Source: CAZVFX01 sp964626565
GTDB lineage: Bacteria; Myxococcota_A; UBA9042; CAIXZC01
Length of the DNA stretch: 42,046 bases
Reading direction: 5' to 3'
Assembly: GCA_964626565.1 (NCBI GenBank)
Contig: CAZVFX010000063.1
Coordinates: 1 to 42,046, forward strand
Shown here: piece after piece, positions 1 to 7,870 of the stretch
Numbering within the stretch: position 1 is the first letter of the stretch
Layout of the letters: every line of letters starts with the position of its first letter
Translations under genes and position numbers: made by a program
Notes under the pieces: model-generated
The model's input: the letters and a program-made list of their open reading frames with translations, nothing else
The model's database searches: none
Told to the model about the DNA's origin: nothing

Positions 1-277
1 GCCCCGTCGTGACATACGCCGCATGGCCGCCCGATTGCTGGTGCTGGAGTCCAGCGCTGCCGTCGGCGGCCCGAGCGCAATAGATAACCGTACTGCCGGT
101 CCTCCGTAGATGTTGACGTAGGCCACGGCACAGCCCGCAAACCAGTCCATCTAACCCGAAGTGCGTTTTCTCGACCCAGCGCGCCCCTCAACTCGAGACA
201 GTTTGGTAATCCCACTTGGCGGTAATGTCCGCAGGGGCCGCATACGGCGCTGAAGACGGCTAGAGCGCCACGCGTGT

Positions 278-352
278 GGGGGCAAAACGTCGCCCCCCGT
301 CCCTGTCTTTGAGGCTGGTTTTCTGGGGGCGGAGCGCGCCCCCCGTCCCTGT
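278..352. repeat. Two tandem REP-like hairpin units
   Basis: Two imperfect direct repeats lie head to tail about 47 bp apart. Each begins with a perfect 6-bp inverted repeat GGGGGC/GCCCCC (278-283 with 292-297; 325-330 with 338-343) around a 7-8 nt loop, and each continues with the same 15-nt string GCCCCCCGTCCCTGT (292-306 and 338-352). A conserved GC-rich hairpin plus conserved flank resembles repetitive extragenic palindromes, which are often mobilised by RAYT transposases. No such transposase is in the window, so the assignment rests on structure alone. Confidence 0.45.
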
Positions 353-356
353 TTTT

Positions 357-380
357 GGGCCGTGGGATTGGGGGTGGGGG
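357..380 (+). other. G-quadruplex-type motif upstream of comEC
   Basis: Four G-runs (357-359, 364-366, 370-374, 376-380) are separated by loops of 4, 3 and 1 nt, which fits the G3+N1-7 consensus for an intramolecular G-quadruplex on the plus strand. It sits about 75 bp before the comEC start and directly after the REP-like units. Folding and any role in expression are inference. Confidence 0.5.
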
Positions 381-453
381 TTGAAAAAAAGTGAGAAAAT
401 TTGGCCAGATCGGTTTCGAACTCCCGATAACAAGGGTGTACGGGGAGGATGAT

Positions 454-2871
454 ATGCGGCGTTCGGTGCTCTTGGCGATTGCTTTTGCGGGAGGTGTGTT
501 GTTGTGCCGTGGGGTGCCTGGTGTTGGGTGCGCTGTGCTGATGGTGGGGATGGGATTTGCGGGTTGGCACTGGTTGGTTGGTGGGAGAGAGGGGGTGGTG
601 GCTGCGGTGTGGCTTCTGGCTGGTTTGTGTTCGGGTGTGGCTTGTGGTCTGGTGTATTCCGATTATGCGGCCCGGTCGAATGAGTATGGGTTGGCTGCGC
701 GCTCGGGCCAGGACGTGGTGCTGGTGGATGTGGCTGAACTGGAGTCATTTCCGGAGGCCAGTTCTTCGGGTTGGCGCGCGCTGGTTCGGTGCAGGGGGTC
801 GGGGCAGCGCTTGGTGGCGCTGTTCGGTCTTATCAACCCACGCCTTCTGCCTGGAGAGCACTTTGTGCTGAGAGGGCGGACCCGAGTCGTGGATGGCCCG
901 CTGAACATGTACGAGTTTGACTACCGGGCTCACCTGTTGGCTCGGCGAGTCCGCGGGGTTGTGCAGGTGGATACATTTGCCTTGTCCGGTGGTTTCGACC
1001 ATTCGCCGCTGACCGGGGCTCAAAGGGCGGTTGGCCGCGCGAGGTTGGCGGTGCAAGACCTCATCGAGGGTTCGGGCATACCTTCGGACAATGCGGGCAT
1101 CTTGCGAGCGATTTTGCTGGGGGAGCAGGGGGCGGTCCCCAGCCATCTGCGCGCGCGCTATAGTGAGGTTGGCGCGGCGCACATCCTGGCTGTTTCCGGG
1201 TTGCATCTCGCGATCTTCGTGCTTGGCGTCTACGGTCTACTGGGCTTCTTGCTCAGGCCTGTCGCGGGCATGTTTTCCGGGGGGGGGGCGCTCAAAGCGC
1301 GGTTGTGTCTGGCGACGTTGGCCGGAGCCGGCTACATGGTGTTCACCGGCGGCCCCACCTCGTGCGTGCGCGCGTTCATCATGGTGTTCGGGTACGCGCT
1401 TGCCCGCGTGGTCGATCGAGACTACGACCTGTGGAGTTGGCTGGGTGTGAGCACTCTGGCGATTGTGTCTTGGCGGCCTTCGGCGGTGACTGAGGCTGGT
1501 TTCCAGTTGAGCACTTTGTCGGTATCAGCGATTGCCTTGGCCGCCCATTTTGTCGGACGGTCGCCGGCTCTGCAACGTGTGCGCGCGGTTGTTGCCACGC
1601 TGCCCCGTGTTCTGGAACTGCCTGCGAAGTATCTTCTTGGGGGGGCAATCGCGTCGCTGGCCGCGTCGCTGGCAACGTTGCCCTTTGTGTGGTGGCATTT
1701 TCACACCGTTCCGCTTGCTTCGTTGCCGGCGAACCTGGTCGCGGTGCCGCTGGTTACGTTCTGGGTGCTACCCGTCGCAATTTGCGCGGCGGTGTTGTCG
1801 GGGTTGCCCTTCATTGCCGGGACGGTGCTGCAACTGGCTGCGGCGGGGTTGTTTTGTCTTGATTCGGCCCTGGAGTTGCTGGGGGACACGGTCAGTGCGT
1901 CCCGCCCCCCCTGGCCGGGGTGGTTTGTCGCCGGGATGCTGTCAGCTTCGCTATTTGCAGTTGCATTCATCCCGCGCCCGCGTGTTCGTATTTTGGCTGC
2001 TGCGATGGCCGCGGTTTGCGTGATTCTGTCCGCGGCTGACAGGCCGGGGCAACCCGCCGCGCGCGTGCATTTCTTTGCCACGGGTGAGGGGGACGCTGCG
2101 CTGGTGCGGCTTTCATGCGGAAAGACGGTAATGACAGACGGGGGCCGACGAGAGTTGGGACGAAGAGTGCTGCTCCCACACCTGGCGAAGGAGGGGGGGC
2201 TCAGGGTGGACCTGCTGGTGCTTACCCACGGCCACAGCGATCACTGGGCTGGAATTGCTGACATTGCCGACAAGGTTGAGATCGGCCAGATCCTCGTGAA
2301 CGGTTCTCCGTCTTCGTTGCGGGTGGCCGGTATTATCGCGGCGAAAGCGAAAGGGAGTCGGCCTCCCCCCATCTTACCGGTACGGGCGGGAGACAAGGTC
2401 AAGCTGTGCGACGCGGCGATGCACGTTCTGTGGCCAGTTGCCCCCCCCGGGACCGAGCGCGATGAAAACGACGGCTCGTTGGTGCTGGGCATTGGCTTGC
2501 CGGGGGCGGGGGTATTGTTTGCCGGCGATGTGGAAATAGCAGCACCGGTTCGGCGGGCTGTTCTCTGGTGGCAGAGCGTCCGGTCGGCAGAGCGGGCGGA
2601 GGGGAGGCGACCGATTCTGGTGCTCAAGGCTCCGCACCATGGTCATCGCTCTGAGGCATACGAGCGGTTGTTGGGAGTGCTGGTTCCTGATGCAGTGGTC
2701 GTATCTTCTGATGGCAGGAAGGATTGGAAGGGCTGGGTGAGGCGTCGCCCCCACGGGGACTCACAGTTCCCCCACCTGGCGACAACTGGCCAAGACGGTG
2801 CAATTACAGTAGAGATGGGCAGTAAAGGTCAAGTTTTCTTTGACCGCTTTGGTCGTAACTTGCTGGAATAA
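454..2871 (+). CDS. comEC: ComEC/Rec2-type DNA internalisation channel
   Basis: This is the inner-membrane channel that passes single-stranded DNA into the cytoplasm during natural transformation. The ATG at 454 is chosen because GGGGAGGA lies just upstream; an in-frame ATG at 391 has no such site. The product is about 805 residues: hydrophobic N-terminal helices, an N-terminal soluble domain, a central multi-helix competence domain (around 220-520, including the stretch AAHILAVSGLHLA), and a C-terminal metallo-beta-lactamase-like domain. The latter keeps THGHSDH (591-597), FAGD near 690 and KAPHHGH (725-731), so its metal site looks intact. Length is normal for the family. A G10 run lies in the central domain and a C8 run at 2451-2458. 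Codon use looks less polished than in the dcw genes. No other competence gene is adjacent. Confidence 0.93.
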   Translation: MRRSVLLAIAFAGGVLLCRGVPGVGCAVLMVGMGFAGWHWLVGGREGVVAAVWLLAGLCSGVACGLVYSDYAARSNEYGLAARSGQDVVLVDVAELESFPEASSSGWRALVRCRGSGQRLVALFGLINPRLLPGEHFVLRGRTRVVDGPLNMYEFDYRAHLLARRVRGVVQVDTFALSGGFDHSPLTGAQRAVGRARLAVQDLIEGSGIPSDNAGILRAILLGEQGAVPSHLRARYSEVGAAHILAVSGLHLAIFVLGVYGLLGFLLRPVAGMFSGGGALKARLCLATLAGAGYMVFTGGPTSCVRAFIMVFGYALARVVDRDYDLWSWLGVSTLAIVSWRPSAVTEAGFQLSTLSVSAIALAAHFVGRSPALQRVRAVVATLPRVLELPAKYLLGGAIASLAASLATLPFVWWHFHTVPLASLPANLVAVPLVTFWVLPVAICAAVLSGLPFIAGTVLQLAAAGLFCLDSALELLGDTVSASRPPWPGWFVAGMLSASLFAVAFIPRPRVRILAAAMAAVCVILSAADRPGQPAARVHFFATGEGDAALVRLSCGKTVMTDGGRRELGRRVLLPHLAKEGGLRVDLLVLTHGHSDHWAGIADIADKVEIGQILVNGSPSSLRVAGIIAAKAKGSRPPPILPVRAGDKVKLCDAAMHVLWPVAPPGTERDENDGSLVLGIGLPGAGVLFAGDVEIAAPVRRAVLWWQSVRSAERAEGRRPILVLKAPHHGHRSEAYERLLGVLVPDAVVVSSDGRKDWKGWVRRRPHGDSQFPHLATTGQDGAITVEMGSKGQVFFDRFGRNLLE
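1279..1288 (+). repeat. G10 homopolymer inside comEC
   Basis: Ten consecutive G residues encode the Gly-Gly-Gly-Ala stretch at about residues 276-279, between predicted membrane segments. A tract this long is prone to slipped-strand mispairing; loss or gain of one base would truncate ComEC. It could be a contingency locus or only a sequencing-error hotspot. Confidence 0.9.
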
Positions 2872-2960
2872 GGCCTGATTGCCAAAAAGTCGATCTATTA
2901 TTGGCTTTCTTTAGACCACAAAACGATCGCTGTCAAAATTATGCCCCATGTTTTTTGCCA

Positions 2961-2970
2961 GGGGGGGGGG
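2961..2970 (+). repeat. G10 homopolymer in the comEC-mraZ gap
   Basis: A second run of ten G residues, about 170 bp upstream of the predicted mraZ promoter. It is flanked by TTTTGCC and GGCAAAA, so it could form the loop of a short hairpin. Length variation here could not change a protein. Confidence 0.9.
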
Positions 2971-3131
2971 CAAAACAGGCCCAAGTCCTTGTGTTTCAAC
3001 GGTTTCTTGCTCTTGTCGGGCATGTAGGGGCGGGCTGCAATCCGCTACTGGCCCCAGGGGCACCACTATATGTTGTGCCTTCCCTCCGGGGTGTTCCCCG
3101 TAGTTTTTCCGTGATCTCACGGGGAGTAGCG

Positions 3132-3168
3132 TGGGGCGTTTGGGAGCAAAAGAAAAGTAAGTTAGTAT
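3132..3168 (+). promoter_or_regulatory. Probable dcw promoter overlapped by MraZ-type boxes
   Basis: TTGGGA (3140-3145) and TAGTAT (3163-3168) are separated by 17 nt, a 4/6 plus 4/6 match to sigma70 -35 and -10 elements. TGGGG (3132-3136) and TGGGA (3141-3145) match the TGGGR boxes bound by MraZ in Escherichia coli, although their spacing is 9 rather than 10 nt. The second box lies on the -35 element, which would suit autorepression by MraZ. This is inference from motif position. Confidence 0.4.
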
Positions 3169-3184
3169 CTTTGTTGATGGCGAG

Positions 3185-3213
3185 TGGAGCCAACGTGAGC
3201 AAAATGGAGCCAA
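3185..3213 (+). repeat. Direct repeat TGGAGCCAA in the mraZ leader
   Basis: The 9-mer TGGAGCCAA occurs at 3185-3193 and again at 3205-3213, exactly 20 nt apart, about two helical turns, so both copies face the same side of the DNA. The downstream copy contains GGAG, the likely mraZ ribosome-binding site (8 nt before the ATG at 3218). A protein or RNA element bound here could affect both transcription and translation. Confidence 0.5.
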
Positions 3214-3217
3214 GGTA

Positions 3218-3757
3218 ATGGCGGGCAGCAAATTTGTAGGACAGTTCACCAACCGGATCGATGGAAGGCATCGAGTCTTCCTGCCGAAGAAGCTGCTGAA
3301 GCAGATCTACAGCCGTTGGGGAGATGATCCGAAGTTGTCGCTGGTCTACATGGGGTTTGAGAAATGCCTGGCCTTGGTGGATCGAGAGGAATGGGATGCG
3401 AAGCGGAAGGACTTCGAGGCGCTCCCGTGGGTGGATGGCCAGGCGGTGAGGTTGCGTAGACTGTGGTCTTTTGGCGAGCACGTGAAGCCTGATGATCAGG
3501 GGCGTATCGCGATTCCGCCGTTTCTGCGCAAGCTGGCCGGTATTGGCGACGAAGTGATGTTCATCGGCTGCGATGACTACCTGGAGCTTTGGGATCCAAA
3601 ATCATCAGAGGATATGTTGGAACAATTGCTGGCTTCGGCCGGGGATTTGATAGGCAGTGTCAACAGTGCGGCTGCGGCCGCTTCGGGAACCGACGCCGGG
3701 CCCGATGGTACGAGTGAGCAAGACGACGATCAGCCTGACACCGACCGCGACGAATGA
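3218..3757 (+). CDS. mraZ: MraZ, dcw transcriptional regulator
   Basis: MraZ is an AbrB-fold DNA-binding protein that binds TGGGR repeats ahead of its own operon and is usually the first dcw gene. The product (179 residues) has two copies of the swapped-hairpin motif: NRIDGRHRVFLP (about 10-21), where the usual KGR core is altered to RHR, and KPDDQGRIAIPPFLRKLAGI (about residues 89-108), which is canonical. A Ser/Ala/Asp-rich acidic tail of about 35 residues makes it longer than the usual 140-150. The start is fixed by GGAG at 3206-3209. Its TGA overlaps the rsmH start (ATGA). Confidence 0.93.
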   Translation: MAGSKFVGQFTNRIDGRHRVFLPKKLLKQIYSRWGDDPKLSLVYMGFEKCLALVDREEWDAKRKDFEALPWVDGQAVRLRRLWSFGEHVKPDDQGRIAIPPFLRKLAGIGDEVMFIGCDDYLELWDPKSSEDMLEQLLASAGDLIGSVNSAAAAASGTDAGPDGTSEQDDDQPDTDRDE

Positions 3758-4638
3758 GTGAGAGCTATTCGCACGAATCGGTGCTGGTACGGGAGTTAGT
3801 TGAAGTTTTTGGGGTATTGGATGATGGGCTGTTCGTCGATGGGACGGTAGGGGGCGGCGGCTTTGCTGCTGCATTGTTGGGGGGAGCGGGGGAGGGCTTG
3901 AAGCTTCTGGGTTTGGATGTTGACCCTGATGCAATTCAGGCCGCCGCAACTCGGTTACGGCCGTTTGGCGGCAGGGTTACCCTGGCTCGGCGGAACTACA
4001 CACAAATAGGCGAGGAGTTGAGAGTGGTGGGGTGTGACCGGGCAGCCGGGATTGTCCTAGATCTGGGCATTTCCAGTAATCTTCTCGACGGAGAGCGGGG
4101 GTTCAGCTTCCGCATTTCCGGTCCCCTTGATATGCGCATGGATCCGGACAGGAATGTAACGGCAGGCCAGGTAATTGCTGATGCGAGCGACGGAGAGTTG
4201 GCTGAGTTGCTCAGGCGATTCGGTGAGGTACCCGGGGCTGGCAAGGTCGCCAGAGGGATAAAACGGGCCCAAGAGAATGGACGGATGGAGACGACCATGG
4301 ATCTAGCGCACGTAGTGCGTTCGGTCTTGCCCCGCATGGGGACTCGAGCGGTGGCCACGGTGTTTCAGGCCTTCAGGATCGTGGTTAACGGTGAGTTGGA
4401 CAACCTGTCCGAGTTTCTGGCGGTGGCCCCGGGTCTCTTGCGTGTTGGTGGGAGGTTGGGGCTCATCTCTTTCCATTCTCTGGAGGACCGGATGGTGAAG
4501 CACACTTTCAGGAAGCTTGCGGCGGGGGACGAATACGTCCTTGGCGTCAAGAAGCCGATAACGCCGGCAAAAGAAGAAGTTGATCATAACTCGCGTGCGC
4601 GCAGTGCGAAATTCCGCTGGATAGAGAGGGTTGGGTAA
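3754..4638 (+). CDS. rsmH: RsmH, 16S rRNA (cytosine-1402-N4)-methyltransferase
   Basis: RsmH (MraW) methylates N4 of cytosine 1402 in 16S rRNA with S-adenosylmethionine. The 294-residue product has the N-terminal SHESVLVREL stretch, the SAM-binding loop FVDGTVGGGGF (about 29-39), LDLGISSNLLD (around residue 103), and the C-terminal signature SFHSLEDRMVK. Length is typical. It starts inside the mraZ stop (ATGA, 3754-3757) and ends directly against ftsL. This is a standard dcw member with no anomalies. Confidence 0.96.
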   Translation: MSESYSHESVLVRELVEVFGVLDDGLFVDGTVGGGGFAAALLGGAGEGLKLLGLDVDPDAIQAAATRLRPFGGRVTLARRNYTQIGEELRVVGCDRAAGIVLDLGISSNLLDGERGFSFRISGPLDMRMDPDRNVTAGQVIADASDGELAELLRRFGEVPGAGKVARGIKRAQENGRMETTMDLAHVVRSVLPRMGTRAVATVFQAFRIVVNGELDNLSEFLAVAPGLLRVGGRLGLISFHSLEDRMVKHTFRKLAAGDEYVLGVKKPITPAKEEVDHNSRARSAKFRWIERVG

Positions 4639-4959
4639 ATGGACGGAAGAATCCTGAAGACCTTTGTAATGGGGCTGCTCATTGTTTTCCTCATGACCCT
4701 CCTCGGCATCTACTACGTCTGGCAGAACTACCGGCTGGTGCAGTTGGGCGGAGACCTGGCGAAGGAATCGAGGGTGTTGCAGTCACTTCAAGCTGAGCAC
4801 GAACTCCTTGAGGGTCAATACCATGCGTTGCGGTCCAGCAAGGAAATAATGACGCGGGCCGAGGGTCGGCTGAGGATGAAGCAGCCGTCCAGCCGGGAGC
4901 TCATCGTTGTTGAGCAAAAAGACATGGCGTCCGCGGGCGTTTCGAGGAGGTGGCAATGA
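4639..4959 (+). CDS. ftsL: FtsL-like divisome protein
   Basis: This is a small bitopic membrane protein of 106 residues: a short cytoplasmic N-terminus, one transmembrane helix (about 9-28) and a heptad-like coiled coil (about 30-80; leucines in RLVQLGGDLAKESRVLQSLQ). FtsL forms the FtsQLB subcomplex that activates FtsW/FtsI. Sequence conservation in FtsL is low, so the call rests on topology and position between rsmH and ftsI. The ATG directly abuts the rsmH stop. Its last codons overlap the next start (ATGA at 4956-4959). Confidence 0.85.
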   Translation: MDGRILKTFVMGLLIVFLMTLLGIYYVWQNYRLVQLGGDLAKESRVLQSLQAEHELLEGQYHALRSSKEIMTRAEGRLRMKQPSSRELIVVEQKDMASAGVSRRWQ

Positions 4960-5702
4960 GGTACGTGCTTCTGCTTTTGGCCGGGCTTTGCCTGGTGTCT
5001 TGTTCAGCGGGAAAGAGTGGGAATGCCGGTATACGGGATGCTGAGTACTATTACAGCCTGGCGATAAATTCGTACTATGACAAGAACGCCCAGGTGGCGC
5101 TCCGGGAATTGGCCGCTTGTTTCGCTATCAATCCGGATCACGTGAAGGCTCACAACCTCGCGGGCCTCGTCTACTTGGGCCGAAAGGAATATGCGGACAG
5201 CCTGCACCATCTGAAGCGCACCCTCGAGCTGGCTCCGAACTTCCTCGATGCTTCGGCCAATCTCGGTGCTTTGTACATGGCGATGCACAACTGGCGCAAG
5301 GCGATCGAGGTGCTGGCGCCGTTGGCTCGTGACCCGTTGTACGCGACACCTTACCTCGTGGAGAACAACCTTGGCTGGGCGTATTTCAAGCTGGGAAAGA
5401 ATGCCGAGGCGGAGACCCACTTGAAGAGGGCCCTCTTCCTAAACGACAAGATGTGCCTGGCTTACAACAACCTTGGTGTGGTTCAGGTTGAGCAGGAGTC
5501 GTACGACGATGCCCTGGACAATTTTGAAGCTGCGATCAAGCGGTGTCCGCAGTTCGTGGAGCCCTATTTCAGAGCTGGGACGGTGCTGGAGCGAAACTCT
5601 GATTTCAAGGATGCGCAGAAGAAGTTCAAGAAGTGCAGCAAGATGGGGGGCGACTCGGTGTTCGGGCGGCGTTGCAGGCGCAAGCTACAGGCGATGAAAT
5701 GA
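4956..5702 (+). CDS. PilF/Tgl-like TPR lipoprotein in the dcw operon
   Basis: The N-terminus is a lipoprotein signal ending at Cys16 (LCLVSC). The rest (about 30-240) is made of tetratricopeptide repeats, with NLAGLVYLGRKEYADSLHHL, NLGALYMAMHNWRKAIEVL and NNLGVVQVEQESYDDALDNF marking successive units. The segment DPLYATPYLVENNLGWAYFK resembles the DPLYPTP-type loop of PilF/PilW/Tgl pilotins, which help type IV pilus secretin assemble in the outer membrane. The family is therefore suggested but not proven; an NlpI-like role in peptidoglycan hydrolase scaffolding is an alternative. ATG 4956 is preferred over GTG 4950 because the latter overlaps the GAGGAGG site. It overlaps ftsL and ftsI by 4 bp each. 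A gene like this is unusual between ftsL and ftsI. Confidence 0.85.
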   Translation: MRYVLLLLAGLCLVSCSAGKSGNAGIRDAEYYYSLAINSYYDKNAQVALRELAACFAINPDHVKAHNLAGLVYLGRKEYADSLHHLKRTLELAPNFLDASANLGALYMAMHNWRKAIEVLAPLARDPLYATPYLVENNLGWAYFKLGKNAEAETHLKRALFLNDKMCLAYNNLGVVQVEQESYDDALDNFEAAIKRCPQFVEPYFRAGTVLERNSDFKDAQKKFKKCSKMGGDSVFGRRCRRKLQAMK

Positions 5703-7870
5703 GCAAAAGAAGGCAAGAGAAGAAGGCTTCCAAGCGTCAGGTCGGTGCGTATTCCAGGCGCATTGCCCTGATGGGCTTGTTGTTGGCCATCTTCATCGGG
5801 GTGTGCGTGGGGCGTCTGGCCCAACTCCAGCTTGTCAAATGTGATGAATTGGTTGCGAAGGCGGAGAAGCAGCACTTTGGAAAGGTGAACTACTTCGCCA
5901 AGCGCGGCAAGATCCTCGACCGGGCCTTGAACGTGATGGCCCTCACCATCGAAACCAGCGGCATCGAAGTGCTCACGAGAAAGGTGAAGCACCGTCGCTA
6001 CGTTGTGGAGTATATCGCCGGTCTTCTTGGTCTTGACAGGCGGACTGCAGAGCGAAAGGTGTTTTGCGGCAAGAAGTGTTGTGAAGTGAAGCGGTTTGTG
6101 GATCCGAAGCTGGCTGCCCCGCTGGAGAATATCCTCGACTATGATGGGGAAGATCCGGAGATGCTGTGGCAGAAGGACATGTTGACCGGGGTCCAGGTGA
6201 GGAAAGCGGCGGCGCGGTTGTATCCGTTCCGGGAGTTGGCCGGACAGGTTATCGGCGTGGCCAGAGTGCCGCAATCCAACCAGGCAGACGGTAAAGCCCA
6301 TCCGGCCATGAAGCTCGAGGGCCAGGCGGGTATTGAGGCTGACACCGAGACCATTCTGACGGGCAAGCCGATTCAGCAGAAGGGCCAGAAGCGCTCCCGG
6401 CAGGGCTTGTCGCTGTTGGCGGACAATCCCGACCTCGTGCTTCAGGGTAACAGCGTTGTGTTGACCCTCGACGTCAAGGTTCAGGAGATCGTAGAAGAGG
6501 AGTTGACCCGGGCGGTCATTACCTCGTTGGCGAAAAGCGGCATGGCCGTGGTTCAGGACGTTGCCACCGGCGAGTTGCTTGCGGTTGCCCACTATCCGCC
6601 GTTCAACCCCAACGGCACTGCGGAATACCGCAGCGAGGAGCAGTGGAAGTGGCTCGACCGGGCGTTCCGGCACATGTTCGAGCCCGGTTCCACGTTGAAA
6701 CCTCTGATTCTGGCGATGGCTTTGGAGGAAGGGGTTGTCACCATGGACGACGTGCTGTTCTGCGAGAACGGCCTGTGGAAGATCGACCCCCGCGAGAAGC
6801 CGATAAGGGACACCCACGCGCATGGGTTTCTGACCGCATGGGATGTCATCAAGTACTCCTCGAACATTTGCGCCGGGAAGATGGGACTCAAGGTGGGTTC
6901 GTCGACTGTGTACGAGTATCTCAAGGCGTTCGGTTTTGGCACGGCCACAGGAGCCAAATCCCATCGCGAGGCTCGGGGACGGCTTCCCAAGAGTGGTAAG
7001 TGGTGCGATTTGGAGCTCGCCAATATCAGCTTCGGGCAGGGCTTGTCTGTCACGGCCGTTCAGCTCGTGGGTGCGATCGCGGCGCTGGGCAACGGCGGCC
7101 GGTTGATGCAGCCGATTCTCGTCAAAGAAGTCTTGGACGCATCGGGCGACGTTCTGTGGCGAAACACGCCGCAAGTGAAGGCGACCCCGGTATCCGAGGC
7201 AAGTGCAGCCAAGGCCGTGGCCGCGATGGAGCGGGTGTTGGAGCCGGGCGGCACGGGCGAGCGGGCCCTGGTCTACGGTTTCGACGCGGCCGGAAAGACC
7301 GGCACGGCACAAAAAGTACTCACAGTTGAAGACCCGAACTGGAAGCCGGGCGGGGAGCGCAAGGCGCCTTACCGCAAGAGCCGGTACGTGGACCTGTGGA
7401 CCGCTTCCTTTGTCGGGTTAGTGCCTGCGGGCAAGCCGAAACTGGCGATCCTGGTGCTTGTGGACGAGCCTTACATGAGTCACTACGGCGGTGTGGTGTC
7501 GGGGCCGGCGTTCTCGAAGATTGCGTCCCGGACTCTCACCTATCTCAACGTCGCGCCAAGCTACGAACGCCGTCACCATCTCGCCGAGGGCGAGGGCAAG
7601 GCGTCCGAGCCGCGGAGCGCGCCACAGCCGGAGGCAGTGCAGCACAGCGATCGGCCCGGCGGGGTAGGGCCGGCCATGGTGCCCGATTTCTCCGGCATGA
7701 CGGTGCGCAAGGCGTTACTGGCGGCCTGGCAGTCCCGGGTGCGCCTTTCGGCTGCGGGTTCCGGGGTTGCGGTCAGGCAAGACCCGCCGCCCGAGACGGT
7801 TGTGGGAGAGTGGTCCCGAGTCACGGTTACGTTCAGAGGTACGGTGGCTTCGGCAGGGGAGGTGAAATGA
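5699..7870 (+). CDS. ftsI: FtsI/PBP3 septal peptidoglycan transpeptidase
   Basis: A class B penicillin-binding protein of 723 residues that cross-links septal peptidoglycan with FtsW. A basic N-terminus precedes one transmembrane helix (about 21-45), a dimerisation/pedestal domain follows, and the transpeptidase domain carries SxxK at Ser331-Lys334 (STLK), SxN at Ser387-Asn389 (SSN) and KTG at 533-535. The C-terminus (about 660-722, VPDFSGMTVRKAL onward) is a PASTA domain, often found in Spo VD/PBP2x-type proteins. The pedestal has an unusual FCGKKCC cysteine cluster around residues 122-128; function unknown. The start is set at 5699, where ATGA overlaps the previous stop; an in-frame ATG at 5633 lies within the TPR gene. 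The 3' end overlaps murE by 4 bp. Confidence 0.96.
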   Translation: MSKRRQEKKASKRQVGAYSRRIALMGLLLAIFIGVCVGRLAQLQLVKCDELVAKAEKQHFGKVNYFAKRGKILDRALNVMALTIETSGIEVLTRKVKHRRYVVEYIAGLLGLDRRTAERKVFCGKKCCEVKRFVDPKLAAPLENILDYDGEDPEMLWQKDMLTGVQVRKAAARLYPFRELAGQVIGVARVPQSNQADGKAHPAMKLEGQAGIEADTETILTGKPIQQKGQKRSRQGLSLLADNPDLVLQGNSVVLTLDVKVQEIVEEELTRAVITSLAKSGMAVVQDVATGELLAVAHYPPFNPNGTAEYRSEEQWKWLDRAFRHMFEPGSTLKPLILAMALEEGVVTMDDVLFCENGLWKIDPREKPIRDTHAHGFLTAWDVIKYSSNICAGKMGLKVGSSTVYEYLKAFGFGTATGAKSHREARGRLPKSGKWCDLELANISFGQGLSVTAVQLVGAIAALGNGGRLMQPILVKEVLDASGDVLWRNTPQVKATPVSEASAAKAVAAMERVLEPGGTGERALVYGFDAAGKTGTAQKVLTVEDPNWKPGGERKAPYRKSRYVDLWTASFVGLVPAGKPKLAILVLVDEPYMSHYGGVVSGPAFSKIASRTLTYLNVAPSYERRHHLAEGEGKASEPRSAPQPEAVQHSDRPGGVGPAMVPDFSGMTVRKALLAAWQSRVRLSAAGSGVAVRQDPPPETVVGEWSRVTVTFRGTVASAGEVK

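Larger units (their letters stand above)
1..453. other. Left-edge region upstream of comEC
   Basis: No recognisable complete gene lies here. On the minus strand an ATG at 148-150 opens a frame that runs without a stop to the window edge (50 codons). Many of its third positions are G or C, so it could be the 5' end of a divergent gene, but I recognise no family and see no clear Shine-Dalgarno sequence. The rest is non-coding: two REP-like hairpin units (278-352), a G-quadruplex motif (357-380), an A-rich stretch (384-400) and the comEC ribosome-binding site GGGGAGGA (442-449). No convincing -35/-10 pair for comEC was found. Confidence 0.4.
2872..3217. other. comEC-mraZ intergenic regulatory region
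   Basis: The 346-bp gap separates comEC from the dcw operon. After the comEC stop a weak hairpin (GCCAA 2881-2885 with TTGGC 2901-2905) followed by TTTCTTT could act as a poor terminator. A G10 tract lies at 2961-2970, flanked by TTTTGCC and GGCAAAA, which can pair. The distal end holds TGGGR boxes, a likely sigma70 promoter and a 20-bp-spaced direct repeat, listed separately. A 105-codon open frame (2901-3218) has no family resemblance and is treated as chance. Confidence 0.6.

Noticed and set aside
400..440. TTCGAA-containing stretch that looks like a tRNA T-loop on the minus strand
   Set aside because: The pairing around it gives a 10-nt loop rather than 7, and no D-arm, anticodon arm or acceptor stem can be built.
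2901..3218. 105-codon plus-strand frame in the comEC-mraZ gap
   Set aside because: Covers the G10 tract and the mraZ promoter; no ribosome-binding site and no resemblance to a family.
5564..7312. Long open frame on the minus strand (582 codons)
   Set aside because: Antisense to ftsI, with His/Arg/Gln-rich translation and no family; it is a by-product of GC-rich codon usage.
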